64,000 nucleotides of DNA from Skeletonema tropicum. Taxonomy: Eukaryota > Bacillariophyta > Thalassiosirophyceae > Thalassiosirales > Thalassiosiraceae. The DNA lies in the NCBI GenBank assembly GCA_037178625.1, contig CM074133.1, positions 434,001-498,000 of the forward strand, written 5' to 3'. The position numbers and the translations under genes are program-made. The notes beneath the pieces are model-generated. The model was not told the DNA's origin, searched no databases, and saw only the letters and a program-made list of their open reading frames with translations. Below are positions 1-10,406 of this stretch, piece after piece; positions within the stretch are counted from its first letter, which is position 1, and each line of letters opens with the position of its first letter.

Positions 1-1278
1 GGAGGATAAGCACGCGGTGATAAACCAACACCACATCAAAGAGAGGTATAGTGTTCGGCATCATGATACAGTGTGGCACAACCCCAGAACTCCCTTGCGT
101 AGATTTATCCCCCATGCAGCGTTGGGCGTCGAACGCGCAGAGGAGGGAACGGGCTCTTGAGGTCGGCTTGGATTCAATCTTAATCAGTCATGGTTGTTTG
201 ACCAACCCCACTTCCTTCTCGACTTTCCACGCGAGGAGTTCCGCAACCAGGGGGCGTAATGCTCATCCCGGCACGGAGTTTCACCTCAAATAGCTGGCTG
301 TCGTCAAACCAACTATTTGTCAACACTACCGATTCCACCGCGATAGAAACGATCTACTTCGTCCTACCCCTTCTGCATAAAGACATTGCTGTTATTGTCT
401 GTATTCCCCCTTGCCTAAGTCTTTAATGCAGGTCCCAATTTACGATGTTTGAGAGATAGACCTTCTCAAACTGTTAACACATCATCGATCCGTGAATGAT
501 GAACGACCTGACTCTCCCCTCAGTATCTTCATCCTTCCCGCAACATGGTTCCATTCCTCCAGAGATGCATTATGATAGTCAGCAATCCCTGGGCAAGGTG
601 TGTCCATTCCTTCCAACAAGTCTACATGAAAACCAGAGATGGCTCATCGTGTCGGTGGTTCGATGAGCGTAGATTACCATCTCTAAAGCGAGTCTCCGTC
701 ACAGACATACTGAAATCGACCCAACTATTTTCTAGCCGTAGGCACCTTGCATTCGAGGCGTAGATCCTGATGTGATAATGAATCTATGCGAGGGCGTCAA
801 GTCCCTTCACTTGCCAAAACTGATGAAATTCCAGCAGCCAGCGGAGTCTCCTGAGGACAATAATCCTGCCCGCCCCTCTTGATCACACGACCCCTGCCCA
901 CCCCTTCTTGCTCCGCACAAAGCGGAGAGTGGCACAGAAAAAAACTCTCTCTTCGCTATATTCTCTACAGCTTCCAAAGAATCTGGCCAGGCAATCGCAT
1001 ATATATTATGGAAGCAACTCACGTAAATCATCTAGTGATCATCGATAGCCCTACCGAACTTGGAGTTCGGGTCTCTCCAGTTCTCTCGATGATCAAGCCC
1101 AATCTCTCGGGGTTCGGTTCTCATCAAAAACCCTACTACCGGAGAAACCGCTTCTTCTTCGACGCAAACTTGAGTTCCGATCAGAGTTGAAGTAGTCAGG
1201 ACTCCCAATATTGACCATTTCTTGCAGGCCTCCTCTCATGGATCCCAACGCGAGGTTGCGACCACGCTCTGTGGTATA
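1..1278. other. Region without recognised gene
   Basis: Only short ORFs without family signatures are open here on either strand, and base composition is ordinary. I see no RNA gene, promoter or repeat that I can support. It may be decayed transposon or intergenic DNA. Confidence 0.4.
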
Positions 1279-1831
1279 CAGGGACCTGCCGCGAACTATA
1301 TAGACCCCCCTGGTCGGCTTAGACCCCCCCTCCAAATCACAGCCTAGCCAAAATATTTAGACCCCCCTCCTCCGGTTTCGACTAGTAGGTAACTTAGTAA
1401 GGCGATCACTAGGGAGTCAAATAAACGTTAATTTATGTCTTTACATCTACTTCTTCTTGTGTGCAGAACAGATAGGAGCTCCGTGCTCTGCACAGCATGG
1501 CTTGCACATATAGGTGGTGCATTTTCTATTCCTATTTTTGGTCAAGCACTTGACACATTACGCAGCATGACTTCCTCTTGTGATGCTACGGTATTGATTA
1601 CTCCTACTGTTTAATAAAACCCATCGCATTCAAAACGCATTGGAGGAAGGCGGGCAATCCAACGGATGCTTTCATTCGCAAATGTCAACAAGACCCGTCC
1701 AGCCACTGCATCAACACACAACATCACACGATGGTGGGTCTCTTGGGTGAAAACTCAAGTTAGACCCCCCTAGAGAAGACTAGCCAAAATTTTTAGACCC
1801 CGGGGGGGGTCTAGTTCGCGGCAGGTCCCTG
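1279..1831. mobile_element. TA-flanked inverted-repeat DNA element with degraded transposase tail
   Basis: A perfect 20-bp inverted repeat bounds the element: CAGGGACCTGCCGCGAACTA at 1279-1298 and its complement at 1812-1831. TA sits immediately outside both ends (1277-1278 and 1832-1833), as expected of a TA target duplication. Inside the ends are several TTAGACCCCCC-like motifs. On the minus strand around 1443-1590 a frame encodes a Cys-rich segment with CxxC, a second CxxCC and CSAH followed by a stop, resembling the zinc-ribbon tail of some DDE transposases; in-frame stops upstream show decay. Non-autonomous or dead. The superfamily is inferred from the TA duplication only. Confidence 0.7.
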
Positions 1832-3035
1832 TAATAGTTGCCCCCCGAGAGCAAAACACACACCTAAAGCTAAAGCCCCACACACACAAAAGCGGGCAAA
1901 GGTGGACTCACTTTCACTGTATCTCATCAGGGCCAAAATTAAGTTTCAGGGAAGTGTTCATGCTTGTCCGATACTATCCTTTAGCCGTAGGCCAGGCCAA
2001 AATCACATTTTGACGACCGCCCCATAATCTTATTCATAATGATAATGCCGCCATGTTGCAGATACCTTCCTCCATATCATTAGATGATGTGAGACGATGG
2101 GGGTAAGGAGTAAATCCTTGTGAGCAAACAAAGATGCAAAGGGATGGGCATGAGAGACCTAGCAACAAGGAAACAATCCTTTTTTGGAATGAACCAAGTT
2201 AAATGCATCAAAGATGCAGGGAAAGGTCGTGAGATCTTGGTAGCATTAGCATTGCATGAATCATGCGGTGAGGACGTCGAATGACGATGGAGATAATCAC
2301 CAGACCGATGGTCGGTGGAGAGCGCGCGAGTGTCTGAGTGATGTAAAAGCTGCAGCGGCCAAGCATTCACATTCACTCAATACATCGGGTTGCTTCAACG
2401 TTCTTTGCAAGCTTATCGTGATGACTACCAGATCTACATCTACTCAGAGAAAGCTCCTGACGCAGAGCATCACAGTATTTACGAGTTGGTACTCGTCGAG
2501 TCAGCTTGCGTAAGGAAGCCGTATTTTGAGATGCTCGGCAGGAAGGCTATTGAAGATAGAACGATTCCGTGACGGAGCAAAAGCATAACAGTGCGGCTCG
2601 CGAGACCTGCTTACTATCAATTCGTCACTGCAGAGTTCGTTGACACGAAACTTGATATATCTTTTCACCGCAGAGTGAGTGTGAGTCGTTGACACGAAAC
2701 TGAGAATCGTCTGCAAAAGATGAAATAAATGAACGGACTAGGATGCACCGTGCGCTCTAGAATTAATAGAGAGAAGTTCAAGCAGATACATAGGTGCATC
2801 AACCTCGGAAGTCACAGTATCTCTGGCTCTCCCAAAACTTCACGGCGTAAGTTTGGAGGGCGATTAATTAGTATGAACATTCGGCACTATTGTGCACCGT
2901 GCACCGTGCACCGTGTGCTATTTAGAGAGTACATAGTGTTGAGAAGAGATAAAGCAGATAGATAGACGCATGCACGCCAGCGAAATGAGTGGCAACCTAG
3001 GAAGTCACAGGTATCTTTGATTTTGAGTTTCGAAA
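1832..3035. other. Intergenic, degenerate tandem repeats
   Basis: No gene is recognisable. The segments 2720-2850 and 2890-3020 are diverged direct copies sharing a GTGCACCGTGC-like start, an AAGCAGATA stretch and GGAAGTCACAG. GTGCACC itself is tandemly repeated near 2890-2912. CGTTGACACGAAACT occurs twice, at about 2638 and 2688. Confidence 0.4.
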
Positions 3036-3075
3036 GCCGACCCCATGCCTGCAAGATGCAGGCGATGGGGTCGGC
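3036..3075. repeat. 40-base near-perfect hairpin
   Basis: GCCGACCCCAT at 3036-3046 pairs with ATGGGGTCGGC at 3065-3075. An inner CTGCA/TGCAG stem surrounds a tiny loop. It could be a transposon fold-back end or a structured RNA; no flanking gene tells which. Confidence 0.55.
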
Positions 3076-3311
3076 GGCAGATTTGTCTCAATACTCATTA
3101 AATGCTGCTAGCTGTTAAAAGCTACTAAAACCTTTCTTCGCATTGTGCCTGGGAGCAAGGATCATAGCTGTGCGTGGAGCATTGCCTCATTCGATCAATC
3201 TTCTTTCTCATGATTTGATAATGAATTGTACGATAGTGCTAAAAGTGCTGCAATCTTCGCAGTTAGTAAGACTCGGAAGCTGTAAGAGGAAGACAAATAA
3301 TTGCTTCAGTA

Positions 3312-3596
3312 TCAAATCATCCTCTTCTTGAATCTTTCTATCACTTTCCACTTCCTCTCGATGATCATTCTCATCCTCTGAGCAAGGCGAGCATTCCGTT
3401 CCTCTTTCTCTTGAGCTATTCGAGCGATCTCTTCAGCTCTGGCACGTCTTCCTCTCCACGAGGTCCTGCAGACTCTTCCTGTTGGGCAAGCTGGATTACG
3501 CCTGCCTTCAGTTTCTAATTTATTCCACGAGGCATTGGCATGATCATCAGTTCGATAGACTTCCGTTCCTCCAATGAGTGTATGATATTTTGACAT
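3312..3596 (-). CDS. Possible small protein with charged coiled-coil tail
   Basis: A 94-residue frame with a very charged C-terminal half (ARAEEIARIAQEKEERNA) suggests an alpha-helical coiled coil. I recognise no family. There is no obvious upstream exon, and neighbouring sequence is repeat-derived, so it may be a gene fragment or a chance ORF. Confidence 0.2.
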   Translation of the reverse strand: MSKYHTLIGGTEVYRTDDHANASWNKLETEGRRNPACPTGRVCRTSWRGRRARAEEIARIAQEKEERNARLAQRMRMIIERKWKVIERFKKRMI

Positions 3597-3994
3597 TGCG
3601 TTTCGAGCTCCAAAAGCATGGCCAAAATCTTAATGTGTATACTATGTCGTCAAATTCTAGGAGGCAAATGATACACTTGATTAAATTTGAAGCAAAACGA
3701 TTCACACGGCAATCTTCTCCGCTTTGTCGACTGACGGCCATGGACGTGGTAGCTTTCGATTGAGTCAAACAATGAACCAAGAACGATTGAACTCGAAAGT
3801 GCGAGTATCATTGGGTGCGAGTGGCGATCTTATCAATCGAACGAACATGAAAGTGATGGAAAGGAGCAAGAGTTTTGGAAGCAAGGTTGCCTCCCCCTAA
3901 GTAAATAGAGTCCCGCAATAATTTCCGAGTTCTACACTTAAGGATTTCCCGCAATTTCTCAAAACGAATGTGAACAACCCTGGATTCTTGAGTA

Positions 3995-4445
3995 CAGTGA
4001 GGTCGCGATTGTTGCATGGTACCCAACCAACAGGGCCAGCTTATCATGCAGCAACTGCGCCCTGTCTCCAACCATGCAACTTTGAAAAGTACAAGTATGC
4101 AGTATTACTAGTAAATAACGGACGACGGACAGGACCATGACAGCTGTTCAACCACTGTCGGTGAATGACTGTAATAAACACGGAGTTCGTTGAAAGTGTT
4201 GGTTCAATGAAGTTATGAGATGTTATCACTACAAGTTGGCTTCTCATGATCGCCAACAGCTAATCTTTCTTATTATCGAGAATCCTCTCTGGTTCGCAGA
4301 TCGCCAAACCATCTACTCAGAGAATCTTAGGAATCTCTTAGGCAATGACCGTACCTGTCGTACTGGGCATAGCAACAGCCTTCCGAGTAATGCAGCAACT
4401 GCGACCATGCAACTCAGAAACCATGCAACAATCGCGACCTCACTG
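3995..4445. mobile_element. TA-flanked MITE
   Basis: A perfect 25-bp terminal inverted repeat beginning CAGTGAGGTCGCGATTG occupies 3995-4019 and 4421-4445. TA lies directly outside at 3993-3994 and 4446-4447. Subterminal GCAGCAACTGCG and CCATGCAACT motifs are repeated in direct orientation near both ends, as in many MITEs. At 451 bp it has no coding capacity. The CAGT start and TA duplication suggest a Tc1/mariner-like helper, which is inference. Confidence 0.8.
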
Positions 4446-5333
4446 TATTCGTTTTTGTTCTTGGCGCTTCACGGGTCCCTCCCCGTTCGCGATTATTGTG
4501 AGTGCCTTTCGAAAGAATCAGGGAAATGGTGTGGCATTCTAACAAGAAATGTGAGCAATCTGATCTGAATATTGAGATGATAACTTCATTTGATGCTGAT
4601 GCTCTTACCCAGTCATCACTGAATGAGGAGCGAAAGTCGCAATTGATGGCGACGGAGAATGATTGCTCTCAAAGAAGAGGAGAGGTCATAGAAAGTATTG
4701 CGCTGAGGAGTATGGGCGGAAGTGAGCTGGCCTGTAGCCTGGGCCACTGACACTGAAGAGTAGTGTCAGCCTGAGAAGTTGATGCCGTATAGATGGTTGA
4801 AACTCATGAGGAGTCATGCTGATGGAAACGGAGAACAGTAATGAAGAGTTACATACTGCATGAGGCAATGGAGGAGCTAATCTCGTTCGATGATGCCTCG
4901 TAATGATAATAATGAATGAATTCATCGATGGAAGTAGACTGAGCGGTGCACAACCACAACGAATGATGTCGATGACAAACGAAGGAGTGATGAAGAACTC
5001 GATAGCCCCAGCCGTAGATGGCGAAGAGCAGGGAGGTGCTCAAAGGTTAGAGACGTAGCAAGGAGATCGCACTAAAGTTAAAGTGGAGAAAGATACTATT
5101 TCCAAATAATATGTGGTCAGACCGCTCCCAACCCCTCCTTTTCTGCAATCACACGCTCTCGCATTCTTGTATTAGTCTCTTTCTGACACAACTCTCGCAC
5201 CTTTCTCTTTGTAAAGCCCCGCATGCAACTTTGTACCACCATCTCTCTCCTCATCTTGTAAGATTGGCTCCTTTGCAGGTGATGTCTGTCCTTGCGACGT
5301 ACAACAGAATCAGGCTAAGTGCAGGGTCAGCCT
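4446..5333. other. Region without recognised gene
   Basis: Frames are short and unconvincing on both strands, and nothing resembles a known domain, RNA or repeat with clear ends. Confidence 0.4.
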
Positions 5334-5765
5334 CTAGCCACGATGTTTGTTCTCAGCGAGTACAATACTAATACTATCAATAATAGCTTCAGCTTCAGAA
5401 GCGTACAATTCGAAATCAACAACTGCCACGAGCACAATCAAGCTTTGTATCATTATTATCAGACCTGTCATTGCTTTAAGAATTCTCACATTATACTGTT
5501 GAAAGAACAGTCCGAAGCCAATGGAAATGAGTGTGGCAAAGCAAAAATATTGACCCAAACCCAACAGTACAGTGAACACTGAAACACTCCCATCCCCTCT
5601 TGCTCCTATGATCAAATCTACCAAAAGCCAAGAAAGCAGATGGGAGAAACAAAGTCCAAACCAAAAGCATAGCGAGTGATCCTGTTCCTCACGCTCACAG
5701 GTGCTTGCCACAAATGATGGCAATGACAATGACAATGATGATGATGATGATGATTCCATTATCAT
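5334..5765 (-). CDS. Possible multi-pass membrane protein (fragment)
   Basis: A 143-residue frame begins with a Ser/Leu-rich stretch and has about three hydrophobic segments: around residues 32-55 (LCFWFGLCFSHLLSW), 62-90 (VFTVLLGLGQYFCFATLI) and 97-120 (LIIMIQSLIVLVAVV). This spacing resembles consecutive transmembrane helices. The frame starts in a TCA microsatellite, so the true start or an upstream exon is uncertain. No family recognised; it may be the last exon of a longer gene or a remnant. Confidence 0.35.
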   Translation of the reverse strand: MIMESSSSSSLSLSLPSFVASTCEREEQDHSLCFWFGLCFSHLLSWLLVDLIIGARGDGSVSVFTVLLGLGQYFCFATLISIGFGLFFQQYNVRILKAMTGLIIMIQSLIVLVAVVDFELYASEAEAIIDSISIVLAENKHRG

Positions 5766-6625
5766 TATTATAATTATGATTCCAATTCCAGCAGAAGCTA
5801 TTCCATTAGCACCATCATTAGTAGCAGGAGCAGTAATTCAGAATCTTTTGGCTTGCCTCTGCGAGGGTCAACATCGCCCAAATTCTTTTGCGAACTGACT
5901 ATGTATTGCCTGGCTTTGGTAAACTACGTTGCAAAATCATAGATGATAGAATATGCATTTGAGTGGTGGATGCAGGTAGAGCGGCATCAACGTTTTTCTC
6001 CGGGATTTACAAAATCTCCCACTTTTTTCTGTAAAACAAGAAGTATTAGCAGAAGAATGAAATGCCCAGCACCGCCAGGCTACCGCCAGGGCACATAAAA
6101 GAAGACAAATAAATGTGCTGTTGCTGTTTTGCTGAATACTTAGGCTTCGGAGTATGTTAGTGGTCCCTAACCCTAATGTACCATGTGTTATGACCTTCAC
6201 ACTAGAACTAGAGGACAGCCGCTCCTGATCCTGATCCTGCTAGCAGTGCTTAACATCTGGAAATAAACCAAGTGCTTGACAGGTCTTCATTGCCATGCTA
6301 GCAAAAGCAGGTGGGGGACTTCCATGAAAACCATCCTCAACTATGGAAAGTTCAACAAAAAATCCTTGATCCGCAAGGTACATGCCGATTCGATTGTCAC
6401 ATCTCACTTACATTTATATAACAGGTAATAGTAATAATCTAATTCGACTAGCCAAGTATCCCCCTCCCGAGAGACTCTGATGATCCACATCCACAAGAGA
6501 AGAAACGTGTCGTTTCAGGAGTCAACTATGTGTATGTGATGAGTAAAGTTTGCGATGGCTCATGGAGCATGCTGGTCTCAGTGCCAAAAAGAATGGTACT
6601 GGTACAGAAAGCATCCTGAAGAAGG
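5766..6625. other. Intergenic; unpaired hAT-like terminus
   Basis: No convincing gene. CAGGGCACATAAAAGAA at 6087-6103 matches the first 17 bases of the terminal repeat of the hAT-like element at 34443-36316, but I find no partner end nearby, so it may be a truncated relative. Confidence 0.35.
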
Positions 6626-6629
6626 TCCG

Positions 6630-7934
6630 GGCTAAGTCTATGGTCAGCCTAGCCACTTTTGCCCCTTTTGTTAGTTCTCGGTCACCACATACATTACACA
6701 TACTTTTTATTCGCTTAAATTGCTGCTCTCAGTGAGCTGAGTCTGAATCCAGAACGGGCTAAGTGCAAAAGTGTAAAATGAAAAAGTTATACGCATTATA
6801 ACTCACGCCTACTAAGTGCAAAGTCACGATCCGACTCAGTCATCTCCCATACAATACCATATTCCCTGTTGTGCCAACTCTCGTAACTGCTTTGATTGTT
6901 TTGCCTTGGTCGAGCATACTCTCCCAAACTGGAAGATGCAGCTGCCGTCGTTCGTCGCTGTCTGTCAGATCCTGGTCGACTTCTTGCCACAGGATTGGAA
7001 TCTCCAAGCATCTGCTGCATCTTGAGTCCAGTATGGAGCAAAAGTTGATTATTTCGGACTGACGGTGACAATGTTCCATTTACGCGATATTTGCGTTCAT
7101 CAGAGTTTAAGTCCATCTTCTCGTACCATTGAACATATATTGCAACTTCGTTGTTTTGCACCTCGACACCCATGTCATAACTTAATGCCGAGCCGGTCGT
7201 ATTTTGGTGACCTTTCCGTGACTCTGCCGACTTAGCTTCTGCGGCGAGTTTCAATTCACTAATTTTATGCTCGGCGAAAACCCAAAGATATTTCCAAAAG
7301 ACATCCGTTTCCATGTACAATGGCCCAGCACCAAGACGGACATCAAGATGAACGTCCAACTCCTAAAATTGAGAATCAATTGCACCCCGAGTCTTTTTCA
7401 TCATATCTTCTGAATGATTCTGCATATCTTTTGTAGTATGAGTTTTGATTTCCTTTGGACGTCCATTTGGCATCGTGATAAACGTAGAATATGAGACTTT
7501 GTACCAGCCCGCAACATCGCCTCCTGCATTTTTTCTCTTTTTGAGTGTCGGCTTTTGGAACTCAACACGCGACACCCTAATTTCCCTTATCGCAGCGGCC
7601 GTCGGAGAACAACTGCCAGAAGTAGGAACGTCTTTTATGGTGTTCATCATCCTATTTATTTTATGTTGTTATGACTTGTATCAAGTAGCTTGCCATGGTG
7701 TGAGGGTCGGTTGGTCGTGTATGGTGAGGTGGAAGATGAGAACCCTCCCGCGCCAAATTCGTATGAGTTCCTACGTACGTGGAAAACTATTTTTCCAACG
7801 TCAAAACTAAGCTTAGCCCGCTACGGATTTGAGCCCAGCTTGTTCCCAGCTTTTCAGATCTGTGCCCCACTTGTTCACAGCACCAATATTCGCCGAGAAC
7901 GAACATCCTGGCTAGGCTGACCATAGACTTAGCC
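6630..7934. mobile_element. Inverted-repeat DNA transposon with 4-bp target duplication (member A)
   Basis: A perfect 26-bp terminal inverted repeat starting GGCTAAGTCTATGGTCAGCC lies at 6630-6655 and 7909-7934. TCCG is duplicated directly outside (6626-6629 and 7935-7938). A second, shorter member with the same ends and a different 4-bp duplication lies at 29001-29416, which confirms the boundaries. Member A carries one minus-strand gene, broken by a stop codon. Four-base duplications occur in groups such as Sola and Ginger, but I see no diagnostic catalytic motif, so the superfamily is open. Confidence 0.85.
6796..7650 (-). pseudogene. Unknown protein inside the 4-bp-TSD transposon, interrupted by TAG
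   Basis: One minus-strand frame runs from an ATG near 7650 to a TAA at 6796, broken only by an in-frame TAG at 7363-7365 (context SQF-stop-ELDVHLD). The whole would be about 285 residues. Near the start is a segment GWYKVSYSTFITMPNGRP followed by a Lys-rich helix. The middle holds SYDMGVEVQNNEVAIYVQWY, and the end is Ser/Arg-rich. I recognise no transposase, helicase or nuclease motif. Its position between the terminal repeats suggests the element's own gene or a captured host gene. Confidence 0.55.
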
Positions 7935-7938
7935 TCCG

Positions 7939-8655
7939 GTTGTGGATTTAATTGCTAAACGACAAAATGAAGTATAATTTGTTACACACGATATCTCTTA
8001 CTCTTAAACTGCGCATCATACGAAGCGTTACAAGATAATGGTCCTCAGCTTGTGATCATCAACTACAAACAAGTGGATAAGTTGCAGGCACTCCTTGCTA
8101 AACATCACTGCCGCCTGCAGCTTGAACTACAATTCTACTAAATACTCAAGTAATTATCTAACATCACAACAAACCAGAACATCACCGTCCACCAAATACA
8201 CTACGTCTACGACGTCATTGCAGAGCAACTTTATAGCCGAATTCCGTTGTAAAAAGACTACCAACAAACCAAAGTGCAATGGCCAACTACAAAATGACAC
8301 AATACTTGACAGGCTGAGGACAGGCCCCGAGGGCCCGCGCTGAACCCACCACAGGCACCACCACGCCACCAACACTCTCGCCACATTCTGCGCGCCCCTG
8401 TTTATACTTCCATCGTAACGTGAGACGTCGATGATACTTTTTCCAGGTTGGGCATTGTCCAATGGAGTCCAGAAGTGATGTTGAAGTGTATGAAACAGCG
8501 TCGTATTGAAGGCTCCATCCAATTAGGGGGGGGCAAACCCTGTGTTTTTTGGCAGTCACGAGTGGTGCGCGCCAAGTTTTTCTCAAAAAGTTTTTGGCCA
8601 TGGCCGAATTTGTCGAGCCTCCCTACTCTCTATTTTGGCGTAAGAAATATCACCC
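7939..8655. other. Region without recognised gene
   Basis: No convincing ORF. It holds the GC-rich motif GGCCCCGAGGGCC at 8323-8335 (also at 21236-21248 and 27428-27440) and an oligo-G tract after ATTAG near 8526. Both may mark transposon ends. Confidence 0.35.
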
Positions 8656-8789
8656 TTTGTCAGCTTAATCACTGTTATTACTTGCTTTCACAGTATGAAA
8701 CTTTACAGCGGCATACACCATACCCCGTCTATGCCGCCAAGAAGTTTGGTGGACTCAAGTGCTATCCCGGTTGAGATTAAGCTGACAAA
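8656..8789. repeat. Small inverted-repeat element with inner hairpin
   Basis: TTTGTCAGCTTAATC at 8656-8670 is matched perfectly by its complement at 8775-8789. Inside, GCGGCATA at 8708-8715 pairs with TATGCCGC at 8730-8737. The 134-bp size with nested stems suggests a very short MITE or fold-back element. I could not identify a target duplication. Confidence 0.55.
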
Positions 8790-8894
8790 CCAGCCAATTT
8801 TTCTGACAAAATGCCGATGCCGAGCCGATGTTCAAAAGACTCACCACATGAACGGACTCCAAGCCGATGATGCCGGCAGTATTAGGTAGCTCGG

Positions 8895-9323
8895 ATGATA
8901 GCAATGGACGGGAATAATGATGCAATGGCGGCGAACGATGCCGAGGCGATGGATGCATGCAATCATCAACCACCTGGCCGTGTAGGCGAATTTCATCCAA
9001 TGGATGACAGCAACGGTGGCGAATCAGCAGCCAACGTTAGAATGATTGGGGGCAATAATACAATGATGGCAGCTAATGCAACGACAGCAATGGTGGCTAA
9101 TGCAGCGATGGCGGCTAATGCTGGGACAATGCTGGAAGCATTGAATCGTCACAATGGCACAAATGGAGTCTCAGCAACTAATGATGTGTCTGAAAGATCA
9201 TTTGCATCAACGCAACTATGGTATGGATCTTTACAATACTCTCTTAATACAACAATGGTGACTAATGCAACGGCAGCAATGGTGGCTAATGCAACGATGG
9301 CGCCTAATGCTGGGACAATGATA
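8895..9323 (+). pseudogene. Met/Ala/Asn-repeat ORF, 5' part, split by the LINE-like insertion
   Basis: The frame encodes Ala-Asn-Ala-Thr/Met repeats such as MVANAAMAANAGTM and NDVSER units at roughly 60-residue spacing. It ends exactly at the left target duplication of the element at 9324-20183. After removal of that element plus one duplication, the frame continues at 20206-20304 and would end after about 175 residues. Whether the repeat ORF is a real protein or a coding-like minisatellite is unclear. Confidence 0.4.
9302..9323. repeat. Left 22-bp target-site duplication of LINE-like element
   Basis: The 22 bases starting GCCTAATGCTGGGACAATG here are repeated exactly at 20184-20205. Sequence diverges directly outside and inside. 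A related unit occurs naturally near 9118, but only this pair matches in full. Confidence 0.85.
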
Positions 9324-9436
9324 ATTTCCGCGTGGAATTATCAACGTGTGGCCTTAGGATGGAAATAACAAACTAACAAAAAATATCAGATTCTACGTAG
9401 GAATTAGTAGTCCAGGGACATCTCGATCGCTTGACG

Positions 9437-10406
9437 ATGGCCGGGTTGATACCTGCTATGGATTCCGTTTTTCAGCCCCAAGATACTCGATTGACAGTGG
9501 GAGAAACAACCCCCTATCGTCTATATCGCCTTGTCTTGGTGTGGAGATCATCGTACAAATTTGAACTAAGCAATTATATCGCCGACAGCTGGAGGCGTGC
9601 CAAATTCAAATTTTGTCTTCTGCAATTGAAAAGCAAACAATATATCACATCACAATTGATCCCAACAGAGCAATTGCTCTTTCTACTTTGGTGTAAATCA
9701 TCTAAATCTCAAGTTGAGAATTATCTGTCATAAGACCGTCAAACAAAGTCGGGATAATCTAAGCGAACATTCAGGCGGGAACACGGATCGGAGCGAGATC
9801 GGTGGACTTGTAAGGAGGATCGTAGAGTACCAGAAAACGAAGGCAGTGTTGAGACGTCTAATTCTATCTTAAGCCGGACACGAAGCACTGAAGCTCTGCT
9901 GTTGTGCGTCCTACTCGACTATCGAAGTATTGATGTAGTACATGTGCCTTGAGGCAGCGGATGTATTCCAACGTAGTTATTACTATTTCATTATTCTTAT
10001 CTTGATTGTGTTGTGAGCGCCATAAAGCGAGTTGGCTTTAGTATCTTGTGTAAAGATATGGCGGGAAAATAAGTTCTGCTGAACCGACGATCGCGGAAGA
10101 TTCGACGTTCAACTTGCGGTAGATAAATGGGACGATTCCCATTAATCGGGATATGAGTATGAGTATCTTCAATATCCATAAGTAGTGTACCATTGATGAC
10201 ATACTGGTACGATTGCGGTTGCGCTCATCTGCTTTCTTACATAAGTTGACACTAAAACAGTCATCATATCAGCTGGAAGCTTCCTTTCCCGTATTTTCGA
10301 CAAATGTGATTGCAATGAATATGACCACGCTTCGGGTAATCGTCCTGGCCAAGATCCTCCTCCAGCCTTCGTGTCTGCGATGGATCGAAGTCGGACGACT
10401 ACATAA
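9437..10406 (+). pseudogene. LINE-like element ORF1, interrupted by a solo LTR
   Basis: The frame runs from ATG at 9437 to 9706 (segments YRLVLVWRSSYKFELSNYI and SQLIPTEQLLFLLW). It resumes in the same frame at 10257 once the LTR and one CTAAA duplication are removed (VIISAGSFLSRIFD, then PGQDPPPAF), ending at TAA 10404-10406. About 139 residues in total. No RRM or zinc knuckle is visible, so its role in the element is unknown. Its stop overlaps the ORF2 start as TAATG, which suggests termination-reinitiation coupling. The exact restoration of frame argues that these two pieces belong together. Confidence 0.65.
9707..10251 (-). mobile_element. Solo LTR (copy 1)
   Basis: This 545-bp sequence is about 99 percent identical to 16084-16623. 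It is flanked by the 5-bp duplication CTAAA (9702-9706 and 10252-10256). Read on the minus strand it begins TGTCAACTTATG and ends TTCTCAACTTGAGA, an LTR-like TG start but without the usual CA end. Differences from copy 2 are a few substitutions, a one-base indel and a six-base ATGAGT duplication near 10152. A single LTR with a target duplication is the usual product of LTR-LTR recombination. Confidence 0.75.
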
